The notes: generated by a model from the letters alone, not told the origin. A stretch of 58,881 nt of DNA from Cellulosilyticum sp. (GCA_017941635.1 JAGAVZ010000209.1:1-58881), one strand, 5' to 3'; positions 8,258-17,879 are shown, counted from the first letter of the stretch. Program-made: numbers and translations.

Positions 8258-9127
8258 TTATATTGAAACATTATTGCCACTTGTTGGAACAGAACCTGGT
8301 ACCTGGATACTTTCTGACTTATGTATTTCTTCTAACAAATCAGATATTGCTTTTGTAGGACATTTAGCGCTACATTTACCACATCCTTCACATAAACTTG
8401 GATCAATAATTGCATGATTATTTTCCAATTTAATGGCACCATGTTCACATTGTCTAACGCATAAACCGCATCCCATACATCCTACTTTACAAGCGAGTTT
8501 CACATCTTTTCCTTTATCTTGAGAAATACAATTTACATGGTAGCTACTACTTATTGGCAGAAGATGAATCACTGACCTTGGACATTGTCTTTCACATGCA
8601 CCACATCCTACACATTGATCTCTATCGATAACAGGTAAACCATTTTCCATCGTAATCGCTCCAAAAGGACAAACTGCCATACATGAACCATAGCCTAGGC
8701 ATCCATAACTACAAAGCTTTGGCCCACCCCCTAAAAGATGCGCATCTTGACAAGTCTGAAGACCTACATACTCAAATTTTTGTATTGCCATTTCATGATT
8801 GCCTTTACATCTTACAACAGCTACTTTCTTCTCAGAAGCATCTGCTTCTTGCCCCATAATTTTCGCAATTGCTGCTACTTGGTCTGTATTACATACTGGA
8901 CATCCATTTACAGGACTCTCTCCTGCAACAATAGATTTTGCCATTGCTTCACACCCTGCCTGACCACATCCTCCACAGTTTGCACCTGGCAGGCAGTCTG
9001 TAATAGCTTCTACACGTTCATCAACTGGTACTGCAAATTTTTTGGCGGCAATGCCTAATCCTAGTCCAAAGATGAGGCCCATACCACCAATGGATACAAT
9101 TGGCGATAAAATTGCTGTAATATCCAT
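8258..9127 (-). CDS. rnfB: RnfB, ferredoxin-type electron-entry subunit of Rnf complex
   Basis: Iron-sulfur subunit that takes electrons from reduced ferredoxin into the membrane-bound Rnf complex. The 289 residues have one N-terminal membrane helix (about 5-27), a 4Fe-4S domain with NCGGCGQAGC near 50-59, and several CxxCxxCxxxC ferredoxin motifs between about 140 and 265. The cysteine-rich tail ends in a short serine/proline stretch. It is the last gene of the operon, 14 bases after rnfA. Confidence 0.96.
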   Translation of the reverse strand: MDITAILSPIVSIGGMGLIFGLGLGIAAKKFAVPVDERVEAITDCLPGANCGGCGQAGCEAMAKSIVAGESPVNGCPVCNTDQVAAIAKIMGQEADASEKKVAVVRCKGNHEMAIQKFEYVGLQTCQDAHLLGGGPKLCSYGCLGYGSCMAVCPFGAITMENGLPVIDRDQCVGCGACERQCPRSVIHLLPISSSYHVNCISQDKGKDVKLACKVGCMGCGLCVRQCEHGAIKLENNHAIIDPSLCEGCGKCSAKCPTKAISDLLEEIHKSESIQVPGSVPTSGNNVSI

Positions 9128-9141
9128 GTTTTTCCCTCCTT

Positions 9142-9723
9142 CTATACACTAGGAATTAAGTTTTGGAAACCTGCAAAGGCAAGTGCCATAAATCCTGCAA
9201 TCATTAAGACTAAAGGTAAACCTTTAAAAGCAGGCACCACATCATTATCCTCCACACGTTCTCTAATACCTGCCATTAAAAGCATCGCAATAGTGAAACC
9301 AACCGCTGCACCTAAACCATTGACAACTGACTCTACAAGGCTATAGCTTTTTTGCATATTAAGTACTGCTACCCCAAGTACTGCACAGTTTGTTGTAATC
9401 AGTGGTAAGAATACCCCTAATGCGCTATAAAGCGCTGGACTCATTTTTTGAATCACCATTTCCACTAATTGAACTAGAGATGCAATCACTAAAATAAATG
9501 CTAAATTATAAAGATACTCTAGTCCTAATGTAGATAAAATATATTTATAAACTAAATAAGTACAAAATGATGCAATTCCCATAACAAAAGTAACTGCTGC
9601 TCCCATTCCAAGGGCTGTATCTACTTTCTTAGAAACGCCTAAGAAAGCACAAATACCTAAGAATTTAACAAGTACGAAGTTATTCACAAGGGCTGCACCA
9701 ATAAATAATAAAATTAAACTCAT
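9142..9723 (-). CDS. rnfA: RnfA, membrane subunit of Rnf complex
   Basis: Integral membrane protein of the RnfA/NqrE family, with six predicted helices in 193 residues. In Rnf and Nqr complexes RnfA and RnfE pair in the membrane core and share a 2Fe-2S cluster through cysteines in inverted half-helices; here LGICAFLG near 22-29 and TTNCAVLG near 109-116 contain such cysteines. AGGAGG precedes the ATG. It lies between rnfE and rnfB. Confidence 0.95.
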   Translation of the reverse strand: MSLILLFIGAALVNNFVLVKFLGICAFLGVSKKVDTALGMGAAVTFVMGIASFCTYLVYKYILSTLGLEYLYNLAFILVIASLVQLVEMVIQKMSPALYSALGVFLPLITTNCAVLGVAVLNMQKSYSLVESVVNGLGAAVGFTIAMLLMAGIRERVEDNDVVPAFKGLPLVLMIAGFMALAFAGFQNLIPSV

Positions 9724-9737
9724 GTCCTAACCTCCTA

Positions 9738-10331
9738 TTATTTCTTAGCCTTCATAGAATTTAATACAGCCATTAAAATACCTAATGTAAAGAAAGCTCC
9801 TGGTGCTAAAATCATAACAGTAGCTGGTGGATAGAAGCTTGGCATGATTTGAATACCAAATAATGAGCCCACCCCTAATATTTCACGGATACATCCAATC
9901 ACTGTTAAAGAACATGTAAATCCAAGTCCCATGCCTAAACCATCAAATACAGAAGCAAGTGGTTTATTTTTTGATGCATAGGCTTCTGCACGACCTAAGA
10001 TGATACAGTTTACAACGATGAGTGGAATAAATAATCCTAAGCTACTATATAAACTTGGTACATAAGCTTTAAGTAAAAACTCAATGACAGTTACAAAGCT
10101 TGCAATAACAACAATGTATGATGGAATACGAATTTTAGCTGGAATTAAGTTACGAATGAGTGCAATAACTAAGTTAGAACAAATAAGAACTGCAGTTGTA
10201 GAAAGCCCCATCCCCATTGCATTAATAGCACTTGTGGTAACAGCCAAAGTCGGACACATTCCTAATACTTGCACAAATGTAGGATTATCCTTTATCAATC
10301 CCGCATGTAAACGTTCGCTCAATTGACTCAT
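9738..10331 (-). CDS. rnfE: RnfE, membrane subunit of Rnf complex
   Basis: Integral membrane partner of RnfA (RnfE/NqrD family), about six helices in 197 residues; LGMCPTLAVT near 23-32 and IVVNCIILGRAEA near 103-115 hold the conserved cysteines. I chose ATG at 10331, which shares one base with the rnfG stop (TAATG) and has GGGGGA eight bases upstream. A GTG/ATG start 15 bases earlier lies in the rnfG coding end and is less likely. Confidence 0.94.
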   Translation of the reverse strand: MSQLSERLHAGLIKDNPTFVQVLGMCPTLAVTTSAINAMGMGLSTTAVLICSNLVIALIRNLIPAKIRIPSYIVVIASFVTVIEFLLKAYVPSLYSSLGLFIPLIVVNCIILGRAEAYASKNKPLASVFDGLGMGLGFTCSLTVIGCIREILGVGSLFGIQIMPSFYPPATVMILAPGAFFTLGILMAVLNSMKAKK

Positions 10332-10891
10332 TACTGATTCCCCCATTCTGTCTGATGACTCATTACATAGTCACTAGCTGTATTAACTGCTTGTGTAATC
10401 GCATTTGAAGTAATCGTTGCACCTGTAATCGCCTGGATCTCATCATCAGCAGGTGTTGTTTTGCTCACTTTAAGGGGTGTTTTACGATTTACAAATTGTC
10501 CTTTAAAACTCTCTTTTTCTGCATCGGCCCCAAATCCTGGTGTTTCAGCATGTTCCAAGATACTAATCCCTTTAATCATTCCTTGGGCATCTAAACCAAT
10601 CAGCATTTTGATTGCACCACCGTAACCATTTGGCTCCATACGTACAATATAGCCAACCACATCACTGCCTTGTTTCGCAATGCACACCTTTTTAATCTCT
10701 TCAGAGTCTATATCCTCTACTGTCACAAAGCTTTCTGCCTCTGTAACCAATGCTTTCATAGCAGCTTCCTCTGATTTAATTTCATTGGTCGCAATAATCG
10801 GTGATGTAACCTGATTAACAACACCTAAGATTCCAACACAGATTGCCGTAATCAGAAATAAAATTCCACCTAATTTGAGTGGGTGATTCAT
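10331..10891 (-). CDS. rnfG: RnfG, FMN-carrying subunit of Rnf complex
   Basis: Membrane-anchored flavoprotein that carries covalently bound FMN on the outer face. The 186 residues have one N-terminal helix (about 8-28) and an FMN-binding domain. The attachment motif TGATITSNA lies near 155-163, where the threonine after GA is the usual phosphoester site. A second family stretch, HAETPGFGA, lies near 113-121. The start overlaps the rnfD stop by four bases (ATGA). Confidence 0.95.
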   Translation of the reverse strand: MNHPLKLGGILFLITAICVGILGVVNQVTSPIIATNEIKSEEAAMKALVTEAESFVTVEDIDSEEIKKVCIAKQGSDVVGYIVRMEPNGYGGAIKMLIGLDAQGMIKGISILEHAETPGFGADAEKESFKGQFVNRKTPLKVSKTTPADDEIQAITGATITSNAITQAVNTASDYVMSHQTEWGNQ

Positions 10892-11850
10892 GCTTTTGCC
10901 CCCTCTCCAAATCGACGTACTTTCACATATTTATCAATAAGCGGTACGCATAAATTCATGATGAGAATACTATAACTTACCCCTTCTGGATAACCACCAA
11001 ATAAACGCACAAGTGTGGTAATCACACCAGCACCTACTGCAAAGATGATTTGCCCTTTGATGGTCATTGGAGTCGTTGTATAATCTGTCGCCATAAAGAA
11101 AGCTCCTAACATTAATCCGCCTAAAAAGAGTGAATAGAAACTTTGTGCAATATCAAAACCATTGAATAGTGTTGTTAAAATGAATACGGTTCCTATGTAA
11201 CATACTGGAATATGCCATGTAATCACCCTTCTTACAATAAGGTATAAGCCTCCTACTAATAATGCAAGTGCAGAAGCTTCTCCTAAACAGCCTCCAATAT
11301 TTCCAATAAAAGCATCCATTAATGAAGGTAGTTCATCTACTAAACCATTTTGCATCAGTTCTAGTGGTGTTGCGCTTGTTATAGCATCTGTCCCACTTAG
11401 AAGATGACCTGGCGTTGGTACCATAAAACTTCTCATAGAAGTACTATAACCTGCTAAAAGAAAGGCACGTGCCGCAAGGGCTGGGTTAATAAAGTTCTGC
11501 CCTATACCACCAAAAATTTGTTTTGCTAATATAATGGCTACAAATGCCCCCACAACCACCACATAACAAGGTGCATTAGCTGGCACATTGTAAGCTAATA
11601 ATAATCCTGTTACAACTGCACTTAAGTCTCCTATGGTAATTGTCCTTTTAAAACTTTTTTCCCATAACCATTCAAATCCCACACAACATACAACGCTCAC
11701 TGCTGTAAGCCATAGTGCACGCAGTCCATAAAAACAAATTCCAGCAATAAGAGCAGGCACGAGCGCAATAATCACATCTAACATAATACTTCTTGTCGTA
11801 TGACTTGCTTTGGCATGTGGGGATGGTGAAACAATTAACATTTTCTCCAT
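10888..11850 (-). CDS. rnfD: RnfD, membrane flavoprotein subunit of Rnf complex
   Basis: Integral membrane protein of the RnfD/NqrB family, about nine to ten helices in 320 residues. The covalent FMN motif is visible as DAITSATPLE near 165-174. N-terminal VSPSPHAKA and the GGIGQNFINPALAARAF block near 113-129 are characteristic. AAGGAGA sits eight bases before the ATG. Whether the complex moves sodium ions or protons cannot be read from these features. Confidence 0.95.
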   Translation of the reverse strand: MEKMLIVSPSPHAKASHTTRSIMLDVIIALVPALIAGICFYGLRALWLTAVSVVCCVGFEWLWEKSFKRTITIGDLSAVVTGLLLAYNVPANAPCYVVVVGAFVAIILAKQIFGGIGQNFINPALAARAFLLAGYSTSMRSFMVPTPGHLLSGTDAITSATPLELMQNGLVDELPSLMDAFIGNIGGCLGEASALALLVGGLYLIVRRVITWHIPVCYIGTVFILTTLFNGFDIAQSFYSLFLGGLMLGAFFMATDYTTTPMTIKGQIIFAVGAGVITTLVRLFGGYPEGVSYSILIMNLCVPLIDKYVKVRRFGEGAKA

Positions 11851-11865
11851 AATCCATTCTCCTTT

Positions 11866-13176
11866 TTACTTTTTGCTACGAATAGCAGCTTTTGCTGTAC
11901 GGATTGTTTGAACAATCTCCCTTTTAGCAGGACAGGTAAATGCACAACATCCACATTCAATACAATCCATGCCATTTTGCTTTAAGAATTCATCATAATG
12001 CCCATTCATGGCACTTTTTTGTAATGCACTTGGTACAAGCCCCATTGGACAGACATCCACACATTTACCACATCGTATGCAGTTAGATGGTGTGGTAAGT
12101 CCTGCTTCTTCCTCTGTAAAGCATAAAATAGCAGACGTCCCCTTTACAACCGGCACATCTACATTTGAAATAGCTGTTCCCATCATTGGTCCACCTGCAA
12201 TGATTTTAATGGTTTGCTCCCAATCAATCCCTGCATATTCAAGAACCTGTCTAAAAGAAGTTCCTGTTTTTACTTCTAGGTTACAAGGCTTTTTAACCCC
12301 TTTTCCTGATACAGTGACAATACGACTTAAAACAGGTTCCCCTCTTTTGACGGCACGATAAATAGCCCCTACAGAATCTATATTATGTACAATGCATCCC
12401 ACTTCAATTGGCAATTTTCCACTTGGCACTTCTCTTGAAGTTAAGGCATAGATTAAGTGTTTTTCAGAACCTTGAGGATACTTTGTATGCAATAGTTGGA
12501 CTTTAATGGATGTACCTTCTACCAATTTGCACATATGTTCATATGCATCCATTTTATTATCTTCAATCCCAATAATGCCTTGTGCCTCCTTAAACACTTG
12601 CAGCAAAATCTTTAAACCTCCAACAACTTCTTCTCCTCGTTCTAACATAACACGATGATCTGAAGTTAAATAAGGCTCACATTCTGCCCCATTAATCAAA
12701 ATATATTCTACCTTTTTATCTTCAGGTGTAGAAAGTTTCACATGAGCAGGAAATGTTGCACCACCTAAACCAACAATACCTGCTGATTGAACACATGATA
12801 TAAGTTGCTCCTTAGTAAGCATTCCTTCTACTTTAATACTTTCCTTATTTTCATCTACTGCATATAATCCATCATTTTCAATCACAACACAGTTGTCTTT
12901 TACCCCTCGAAGTGTCATACGTGGTTCTACGACTTTGACAGTTCCTGAAACAGAGCTATGAATATCCGCAGATACAAATCCATTCGCCGCTCCAATCCTG
13001 TCTCCCACATAGACATAGTCCCCTTTTTTGACAATTGGTGTACAGGGTGCACCAATATGTTGGGACATTGGAAACACTAACTCCTTATCAGGTAACATCA
13101 ATTCTATCTTTAAATGCGCAGTGGCATCCTTACGATAGTTTGGATGTATCCCCCGTTTAAAGGTTAATCCTTTCAT
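11866..13176 (-). CDS. rnfC: RnfC, NADH-interacting subunit of Rnf complex
   Basis: Peripheral cytoplasmic subunit where NAD is reduced, homologous to the flavin/NADH domain of complex I. The 436 residues have an N-terminal barrel-sandwich region, a Rossmann-like NADH/FMN-binding core with GLGGATFPAHVKL near 155-167, an SLBB-type domain near 280-340, and two 4Fe-4S motifs, CIRCGKCVDVCP (about 370-381) and CIECGCCAFTCP (about 409-420). It is the first gene of rnfCDGEAB, the order seen in clostridial operons, and has a strong promoter upstream. Confidence 0.96.
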   Translation of the reverse strand: MKGLTFKRGIHPNYRKDATAHLKIELMLPDKELVFPMSQHIGAPCTPIVKKGDYVYVGDRIGAANGFVSADIHSSVSGTVKVVEPRMTLRGVKDNCVVIENDGLYAVDENKESIKVEGMLTKEQLISCVQSAGIVGLGGATFPAHVKLSTPEDKKVEYILINGAECEPYLTSDHRVMLERGEEVVGGLKILLQVFKEAQGIIGIEDNKMDAYEHMCKLVEGTSIKVQLLHTKYPQGSEKHLIYALTSREVPSGKLPIEVGCIVHNIDSVGAIYRAVKRGEPVLSRIVTVSGKGVKKPCNLEVKTGTSFRQVLEYAGIDWEQTIKIIAGGPMMGTAISNVDVPVVKGTSAILCFTEEEAGLTTPSNCIRCGKCVDVCPMGLVPSALQKSAMNGHYDEFLKQNGMDCIECGCCAFTCPAKREIVQTIRTAKAAIRSKK

Positions 13177-13228
13177 TACGCTCCCCCTTTAACTTGTTAT
13201 ATATTTAACACTATTTAAACACCATTAA

Positions 13229-13257
13229 ATTATATAATTATTTTTATTTTCTGACAA
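13229..13257 (-). promoter_or_regulatory. Sigma-A-type promoter of the Rnf operon
   Basis: On the minus strand TTGTCA (13252-13257) and a perfect TATAAT (13229-13234) are separated by 17 bases. The predicted start is about 45-50 bases before rnfC, downstream of the HATPase gene. Confidence 0.75.
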
Positions 13258-13320
13258 CTATTCGGTCTATCTTATCCAACAAAAAGATACAAAAGTTTTT
13301 CTAACCTCATTTTACCCAAA

Positions 13321-13845
13321 TCATTCTGTCAAATAATTTTTAATCCACTGGATTACTTCAGGATGATCGAGCGGTACTTCTTGCATAATGGCACGTATCT
13401 GTCTCGTATCCACTTCTACCTCTTCTCCACTTACATATCGCCTATGATATATCCAATCTATCTGAGGATTGGCACGAATTAATGTGATTAATGTACTTGT
13501 CATATCCCCAATAGGTAAACAATCCATATGATGATACTCCATCGTTGCCACGATTTTTGTACCCTGACCTAGACGACTTGTAATCACTAATTCCCCCTCA
13601 CTTTGTACACAGTTTTGTTTCAATAGTGCAATACCCAATCCAACTCTCCTAGTTGTCCTGCTCGTAAAAAAAGGACTGGTTACTTTTGCTAGCATCTCAT
13701 CTGACATACCTTTTCCATTATCTTCTATCCTAAGTAAAACTAAATTTTTACTTTCATCTTCTATTAATTCAATTTGTATTAAAGAAGCTCCCGCACGAAT
13801 GCTATTTTCTGCAATATCTAGTGCATGTAATGATAAATCTTGCAC
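13321..13845 (-). CDS. Stand-alone HATPase (GHKL) protein
   Basis: A 174-residue protein containing little more than a histidine-kinase-type ATP-binding domain: N-box LDIAENSIRAGA near 9-20, G1 box EDNGKGM near 44-50, and a G2-like GLGIALLKQ near 69-77. There is no dimerisation/phosphoacceptor domain and no membrane helix. Similar ATP-binding proteins occur near hydrogenase or NADH-oxidising genes in Clostridia (recalled from family knowledge). I chose GTG at 13845 because homologues begin QDLSLHALDIAxNS and GAGGAG precedes it; the longer frame would use TTG at 13872. It precedes rnfC in the same direction but has no clear promoter of its own that I could identify. Confidence 0.75.
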   Translation of the reverse strand: MQDLSLHALDIAENSIRAGASLIQIELIEDESKNLVLLRIEDNGKGMSDEMLAKVTSPFFTSRTTRRVGLGIALLKQNCVQSEGELVITSRLGQGTKIVATMEYHHMDCLPIGDMTSTLITLIRANPQIDWIYHRRYVSGEEVEVDTRQIRAIMQEVPLDHPEVIQWIKNYLTE

Positions 13846-13986
13846 AATATCCTTCTCCTCTCTTTTGAGCAACTCATAATTCTTTGCTAAAAGTAGCTTC
13901 TATATTAATGCACGCCTAATTCTTTCTCATATTTGTATAAAGCTTACTAATTCTTAATATCCATCTATTATGCTTTTATGACATAT

Positions 13987-14020
13987 AAAAAAGGAATTAA
14001 GCCTGCTTAATTCCTTTTTT
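13987..14020 (-). terminator. Terminator of the serC-serA operon
   Basis: AAAAAAGGAATTAAGC, loop CT, GCTTAATTCCTTTTTT: a perfect 16-bp stem with U-tracts in both directions, 24 bases after the serA stop. It should work for the minus-strand transcript and would also stop plus-strand transcription. Confidence 0.85.
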
Positions 14021-14043
14021 ATCTTTATTTCTATGTGAGCTAT

Positions 14044-15201
14044 TTATTTTGTTAAGTAACGTACTTTAATCACTTGATCAATATTTCTAATCGCATTTAA
14101 TGCTTCCTCAGAAATATTTTCTACATCAATTAAGGTATATGCATAATCTCCACGGCTTCTATTGGTCATATCTTGAATATTAAGACCTGCCTCAGCAATA
14201 ATTGCTGTAATCTTTCCAAGAATAGCTGGAATATTTTTATGTGCAATGGCAATACGTCCTGTACCATTCCATGGCATAGAGCATGATGGATAGTTAACAG
14301 AGTTTATAATATTACCTTGTTCAAGATATTCTTTAATCTCTTTAGCAGCCATCATCGCACAGTTTTCTTCTGATTCTTCTGTAGAAGCGCCTAAATGTGG
14401 AATAGTGATAATTTGATCATTTCCTAGTACATCTTCTACTGGGAAATCTGTTACATAAACAGCTACTTTACCTGATGCTAACGCTTCTTTCATATCATTA
14501 TTTTCAACTAAAGTATCTCTTGCAAAGTTAAGTACTCTTACGCCATCTTTCATCTTTGCAAATGCTTCTTTATTGAGCATGTGTTTTGTACTCTCTAATA
14601 GAGGTACATGCACAGTGATATAATCTGCTTGTGAATAAATTTCATCTAAAGTTGTGGCATGTTTGATATGACGAGATAAGCCCCAAGCGGCATCTACAGA
14701 AATATATGGATCATATCCAATAACTTCCATACCAAGTGCTTGAGCTGCGTTAGCTACCATAACACCAATTGCCCCTAAACCAATCACACCAATCTTTTTA
14801 CCTAAAATTTCTTGACCTGCAAAGGCACTCTTACCTTTTTCAACTGCTTTTGCTACATCTTCTGTTAAACCTTGTGCCCAATTGATACCATCTACTACTT
14901 TACGTGAAGAGAGTAATAAACCACAAATGACTAATTCTTTTACTGCATTGGCATTAGCACCTGGTGTATTAAACACAACTACCCCTTTTTCTGCATAAGC
15001 ATCAATTGGAATATTGTTAACACCTGCACCAGCTCTAGCAATAGCTAAAACACTTTCTGGTAAGTCGATATCATGCATTTTTGCACTTCTTACGAGTACC
15101 GCATCTGCGCCTTCAAGTGCTTCTTGTACTTCGTAAGCATCTCCTAATTCATTTAAACCTTTACTTGATATTTTATTCAGTGCATGAACTTTAAACACCA
15201 T
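14044..15201 (-). CDS. serA: D-3-phosphoglycerate dehydrogenase
   Basis: First step of serine synthesis: oxidation of 3-phosphoglycerate to 3-phosphohydroxypyruvate with NAD. The 385 residues form a short-type SerA: catalytic domain, Rossmann fold with GLGAIGVMVANAA near 140-152, catalytic His in IPHLGAS near 275, and a C-terminal ACT domain (about 310-385) that may bind serine for feedback control. GGAGG precedes the start; ATG 15201 or the next codon GTG could be used. It follows serC by eight bases. Confidence 0.95.
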   Translation of the reverse strand: MVFKVHALNKISSKGLNELGDAYEVQEALEGADAVLVRSAKMHDIDLPESVLAIARAGAGVNNIPIDAYAEKGVVVFNTPGANANAVKELVICGLLLSSRKVVDGINWAQGLTEDVAKAVEKGKSAFAGQEILGKKIGVIGLGAIGVMVANAAQALGMEVIGYDPYISVDAAWGLSRHIKHATTLDEIYSQADYITVHVPLLESTKHMLNKEAFAKMKDGVRVLNFARDTLVENNDMKEALASGKVAVYVTDFPVEDVLGNDQIITIPHLGASTEESEENCAMMAAKEIKEYLEQGNIINSVNYPSCSMPWNGTGRIAIAHKNIPAILGKITAIIAEAGLNIQDMTNRSRGDYAYTLIDVENISEEALNAIRNIDQVIKVRYLTK

Positions 15202-15209
15202 GCCACCTC

Positions 15210-16292
15210 CTATAAGTTTTCACTTTCGAATTTTTTCATAAAGTCTACTAATTTTTGCACACCTTCCATTGGCATCGCATTATAAATACTTGCACGCATA
15301 CCACCAACGCTTCTGTGACCTTTAAGACTTACAAGCCCTTCAGCTGCTGCTTCTTTAACAAATTTTGCATCTAAGTCTGCATCACCTGTTACAAATGTCA
15401 CGTTCATCATCGAACGATCTGCTTTCTGAGCGGTTCCTTTAAAAAGTTTAGATTGATCTAAGAAATCATAAAGCAGTGCTGCTTTTTCTTTATTTCTCTT
15501 TTCAAGGGCCGCTACGCCACCTTGGTTTTCAATCCATTCAAACATGAGCTTAAGCATGTAAATACCATATGTAGGTGGTGTGTTATACATGGACTCATTG
15601 TCTGCCATTAATTTGTAATTGAGCATTGCAGGTACTTTTTCATTGGCATGACCGATTAAATCTTCACGAATAATGATTAAAGTAACACCTGCTGGCCCTA
15701 AGTTCTTTTGTGCCCCTGCATAAATGATACCAAATTTACTCACATCTACTTCTTCAGAAAGAATGCAAGATGACATATCAGCTACTAATGGTACATTACC
15801 TGTGTCTGGATACTCATGGAATTTTGTACCGTAGATTGTATTGTTTGCACAGATATAAGCATAATCTGCTTCTGGGTCAAATTGTTCTTTTGATACTTTT
15901 GGAATATATGTATAGTTATCTGCTTTAGAAGAGCCTACTACATTAATTTTTCCATATTTTTGAGCTTCTTTTAACGCTTTAGATGCAAATTGTCCTGATT
16001 CAATATAATCTGCTTTAAAAGATTTTCTAAGTAAGTTTAATGGAATCATTGCAAATTGAAGGGATGCTCCCCCTTGTAAAAATAATACTTTATAATTATC
16101 TGGAATACCCATGATTTTACGAAGTCTTGCTTCAGCTTCCTTAATAATTGCATCATAATCCTTTGAACGGTGGCTCATCTCCATAACACTCATTCCACTA
16201 TCTCCATAGCAAATAAGTTCTTGTTGAGCCTTTTCTAACACTTCAAGTGGAAGTGCGCCTGGCCCTGCTGAAAAGTTAAATACACGACGCAT
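15210..16292 (-). CDS. serC: Phosphoserine aminotransferase
   Basis: PLP enzyme converting 3-phosphohydroxypyruvate and glutamate to phosphoserine and 2-oxoglutarate. The 360 residues begin RRVFNFSAGPGALP, and the PLP lysine is in AGAQKNLGPAG near 190-200. A conserved HRSVGGMRASIYN block lies near the C-terminus. It is first in the serC-serA operon with AGGAGGGG before the ATG. A phosphoserine phosphatase gene is not in the window. Confidence 0.96.
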   Translation of the reverse strand: MRRVFNFSAGPGALPLEVLEKAQQELICYGDSGMSVMEMSHRSKDYDAIIKEAEARLRKIMGIPDNYKVLFLQGGASLQFAMIPLNLLRKSFKADYIESGQFASKALKEAQKYGKINVVGSSKADNYTYIPKVSKEQFDPEADYAYICANNTIYGTKFHEYPDTGNVPLVADMSSCILSEEVDVSKFGIIYAGAQKNLGPAGVTLIIIREDLIGHANEKVPAMLNYKLMADNESMYNTPPTYGIYMLKLMFEWIENQGGVAALEKRNKEKAALLYDFLDQSKLFKGTAQKADRSMMNVTFVTGDADLDAKFVKEAAAEGLVSLKGHRSVGGMRASIYNAMPMEGVQKLVDFMKKFESENL

Positions 16293-16850
16293 GATACCCC
16301 TCCTAAATATTGTATAAATATAAATTCGACACTAAAACTAATGTTTATAAAATTATAGACAATTCATTACAATTAGTCAACTTAAAATTTTAAAACATCT
16401 TAGAAATTTTAAGTTCATGTGCTTTCATTCCTCGAATCGTCTATGGCATTATGTAATATAGTATTCGAGGCATCTTCTAATTAGTACACTTTTATAGCTT
16501 GGTAGTTTATCTTTCCGTTTCCAACAAAAGATATTGAATATAAAAAAATACTGATCACCTACACAAGCCTCATACAACGATTGACCTGCTACAGCACCAG
16601 TAGCAAAATGAATTAACTTCATGATATTGATGATTTTATCTGCTCAAAATAGCATTATTCAACCCCTGAATACCAAGTTTCTAATACTGATATCCCCATA
16701 CTGAATAATATAGTAGTTCTCATAAAACTTAATTAACTTGTCTTCCCATTTAAATTACCCTCAACCATTTAGATTGAGGGCGTTTCTTTGGACGCATATA
16801 TAATTCTAGTTTAAGATTTTCTATCTCGTTCGTTAAAATCTTTCAATTCA
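16293..16850. other. 558-base intergenic region between argF and serC
   Basis: Contains the serC promoter (16352-16380). On the minus strand 16449-16622 is a 57-codon frame beginning MKLIHFATGA with no ribosome site, which I do not call a gene. A hairpin, CCCTCAA with TTGAGGG (16758-16764 and 16774-16780), lies downstream of argF; on the minus strand it is not followed by a good U-tract. The rest looks like decayed, non-coding sequence. Confidence 0.5.
16352..16380 (-). promoter_or_regulatory. Sigma-A-type promoter of serC-serA
   Basis: On the minus strand TTGACT (16375-16380) and a perfect TATAAT (16352-16357) are separated by 17 bases, one of the strongest promoter matches in the window. 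The start would be about 55 bases before serC. Confidence 0.75.
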
Positions 16851-17786
16851 CTAACTTAATGTCGCCACCATTACAGCTTTAATGGTATGCATTCTATTTT
16901 CTGCTTCATCGAACACAACTGAATAGGGTGCCTCAAAGACATCTGCTGTGACTTCATTACCTTTTACTGCCGGTAAGCAGTGCATAAAAATCATATTTGG
17001 ATTATTGACCTTATCAATGAGTTTACGGTTTACTTGGTATGGGCTAAGTAATGCCACACGTTCTTTGGCCTTATCTTCTTCTCCCATTGAGCACCATACA
17101 TCTGTATAGATGACATCTGCACCTTCTACTGCATTGATATCTTCTGTCACAAGTACGCTAGAGCCTGATTCTTTTGCATAGCCTTCGCATACTGCCACGT
17201 GGTCTGGATTTGGCCATAGAAGTTTAGGTGCAACGATTACAATATCAATACCCATTTTGCTGCATCCAATAAGTAAACTATTGCCCATATTGTTACGTCC
17301 ATCACCAATAAAAACAAATTTCTTTCCTTTTAATGTTCCTAAATGTTCTCTCATGGTTAATAAATCAGCTAAGATTTGTGTTGGATGGTATTCATCTGTT
17401 AAACCATTATAAACCGGTACGCCACTGTATTTTGCAAGGTCTGTTACCACTTGTTGAGAAAATCCTCTAAATTCAATGGCATCAAACATACGGCCTAATA
17501 CACGTGCTGTATCTTCTACACTTTCTTTATATCCTAGTTGAATATCGTCTTTTCCTAAATATTCAGGATGTGCTCCTTCATCTACACATGCTACTGTAAA
17601 GGCACAACGTGTTCTTGTAGATGGTTTTTCAAAAATTAATGCAACATTTTTACCTTCTAAGCTTTTACCTTTGATGCCCATTCGTTTTTTAGCTTTTAAA
17701 TCTGCTGCTAAATCTAATAAATAGTTAATTTGCTGTGATGAGAAATCGTGTAATGTTAAAAATGATTTTCCCTTTAACCCAAACAT
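16851..17786 (-). CDS. argF: Ornithine carbamoyltransferase
   Basis: Catalyses carbamoyl phosphate plus ornithine to citrulline, in arginine synthesis (the same fold also serves catabolism). The 311 residues show the carbamoyl phosphate motif STRTRCAF near 56-63, HPTQILADL near 130-138, and ornithine/catalytic motif MHCLPA near 269-274. Length is typical. It is monocistronic here, with its own promoter and no other arginine genes nearby, so biosynthetic versus catabolic use cannot be decided from context. Confidence 0.95.
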   Translation of the reverse strand: MFGLKGKSFLTLHDFSSQQINYLLDLAADLKAKKRMGIKGKSLEGKNVALIFEKPSTRTRCAFTVACVDEGAHPEYLGKDDIQLGYKESVEDTARVLGRMFDAIEFRGFSQQVVTDLAKYSGVPVYNGLTDEYHPTQILADLLTMREHLGTLKGKKFVFIGDGRNNMGNSLLIGCSKMGIDIVIVAPKLLWPNPDHVAVCEGYAKESGSSVLVTEDINAVEGADVIYTDVWCSMGEEDKAKERVALLSPYQVNRKLIDKVNNPNMIFMHCLPAVKGNEVTADVFEAPYSVVFDEAENRMHTIKAVMVATLS

Positions 17787-17851
17787 GTTATAAGCCCCCT
17801 TTTATTTGTTAATCTCTCTTTATTTGATGAGTACCAATAAATATATTCATA

Positions 17852-17879
17852 ATTATACAGAAAATTAATAATAATTCAA
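17852..17879 (-). promoter_or_regulatory. Promoter of argF, with a possible ArgR half-site
   Basis: On the minus strand TTGAAT (17874-17879) and TATAAT (17852-17857) are 16 bases apart. Just downstream the sequence ATGAATATAT contains one good half of the ArgR consensus (TGAAT), but the opposite half is poor. Promoter likely; operator only a suggestion. Confidence 0.55.

Noticed and set aside
12008-12361. Plus-strand frame opposite rnfC
   Set aside because: It lies fully within the well-supported rnfC gene and shows no family motif.
16449-16622. 57-codon minus-strand frame between argF and serC
   Set aside because: No ribosome site, no recognisable family and an isolated position; kept only as a note in the intergenic entry.
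17852-17879. ArgR operator at argF as a firm feature
   Set aside because: Only one half-site resembles the consensus; the second half is poor, so it is given only as a remark.
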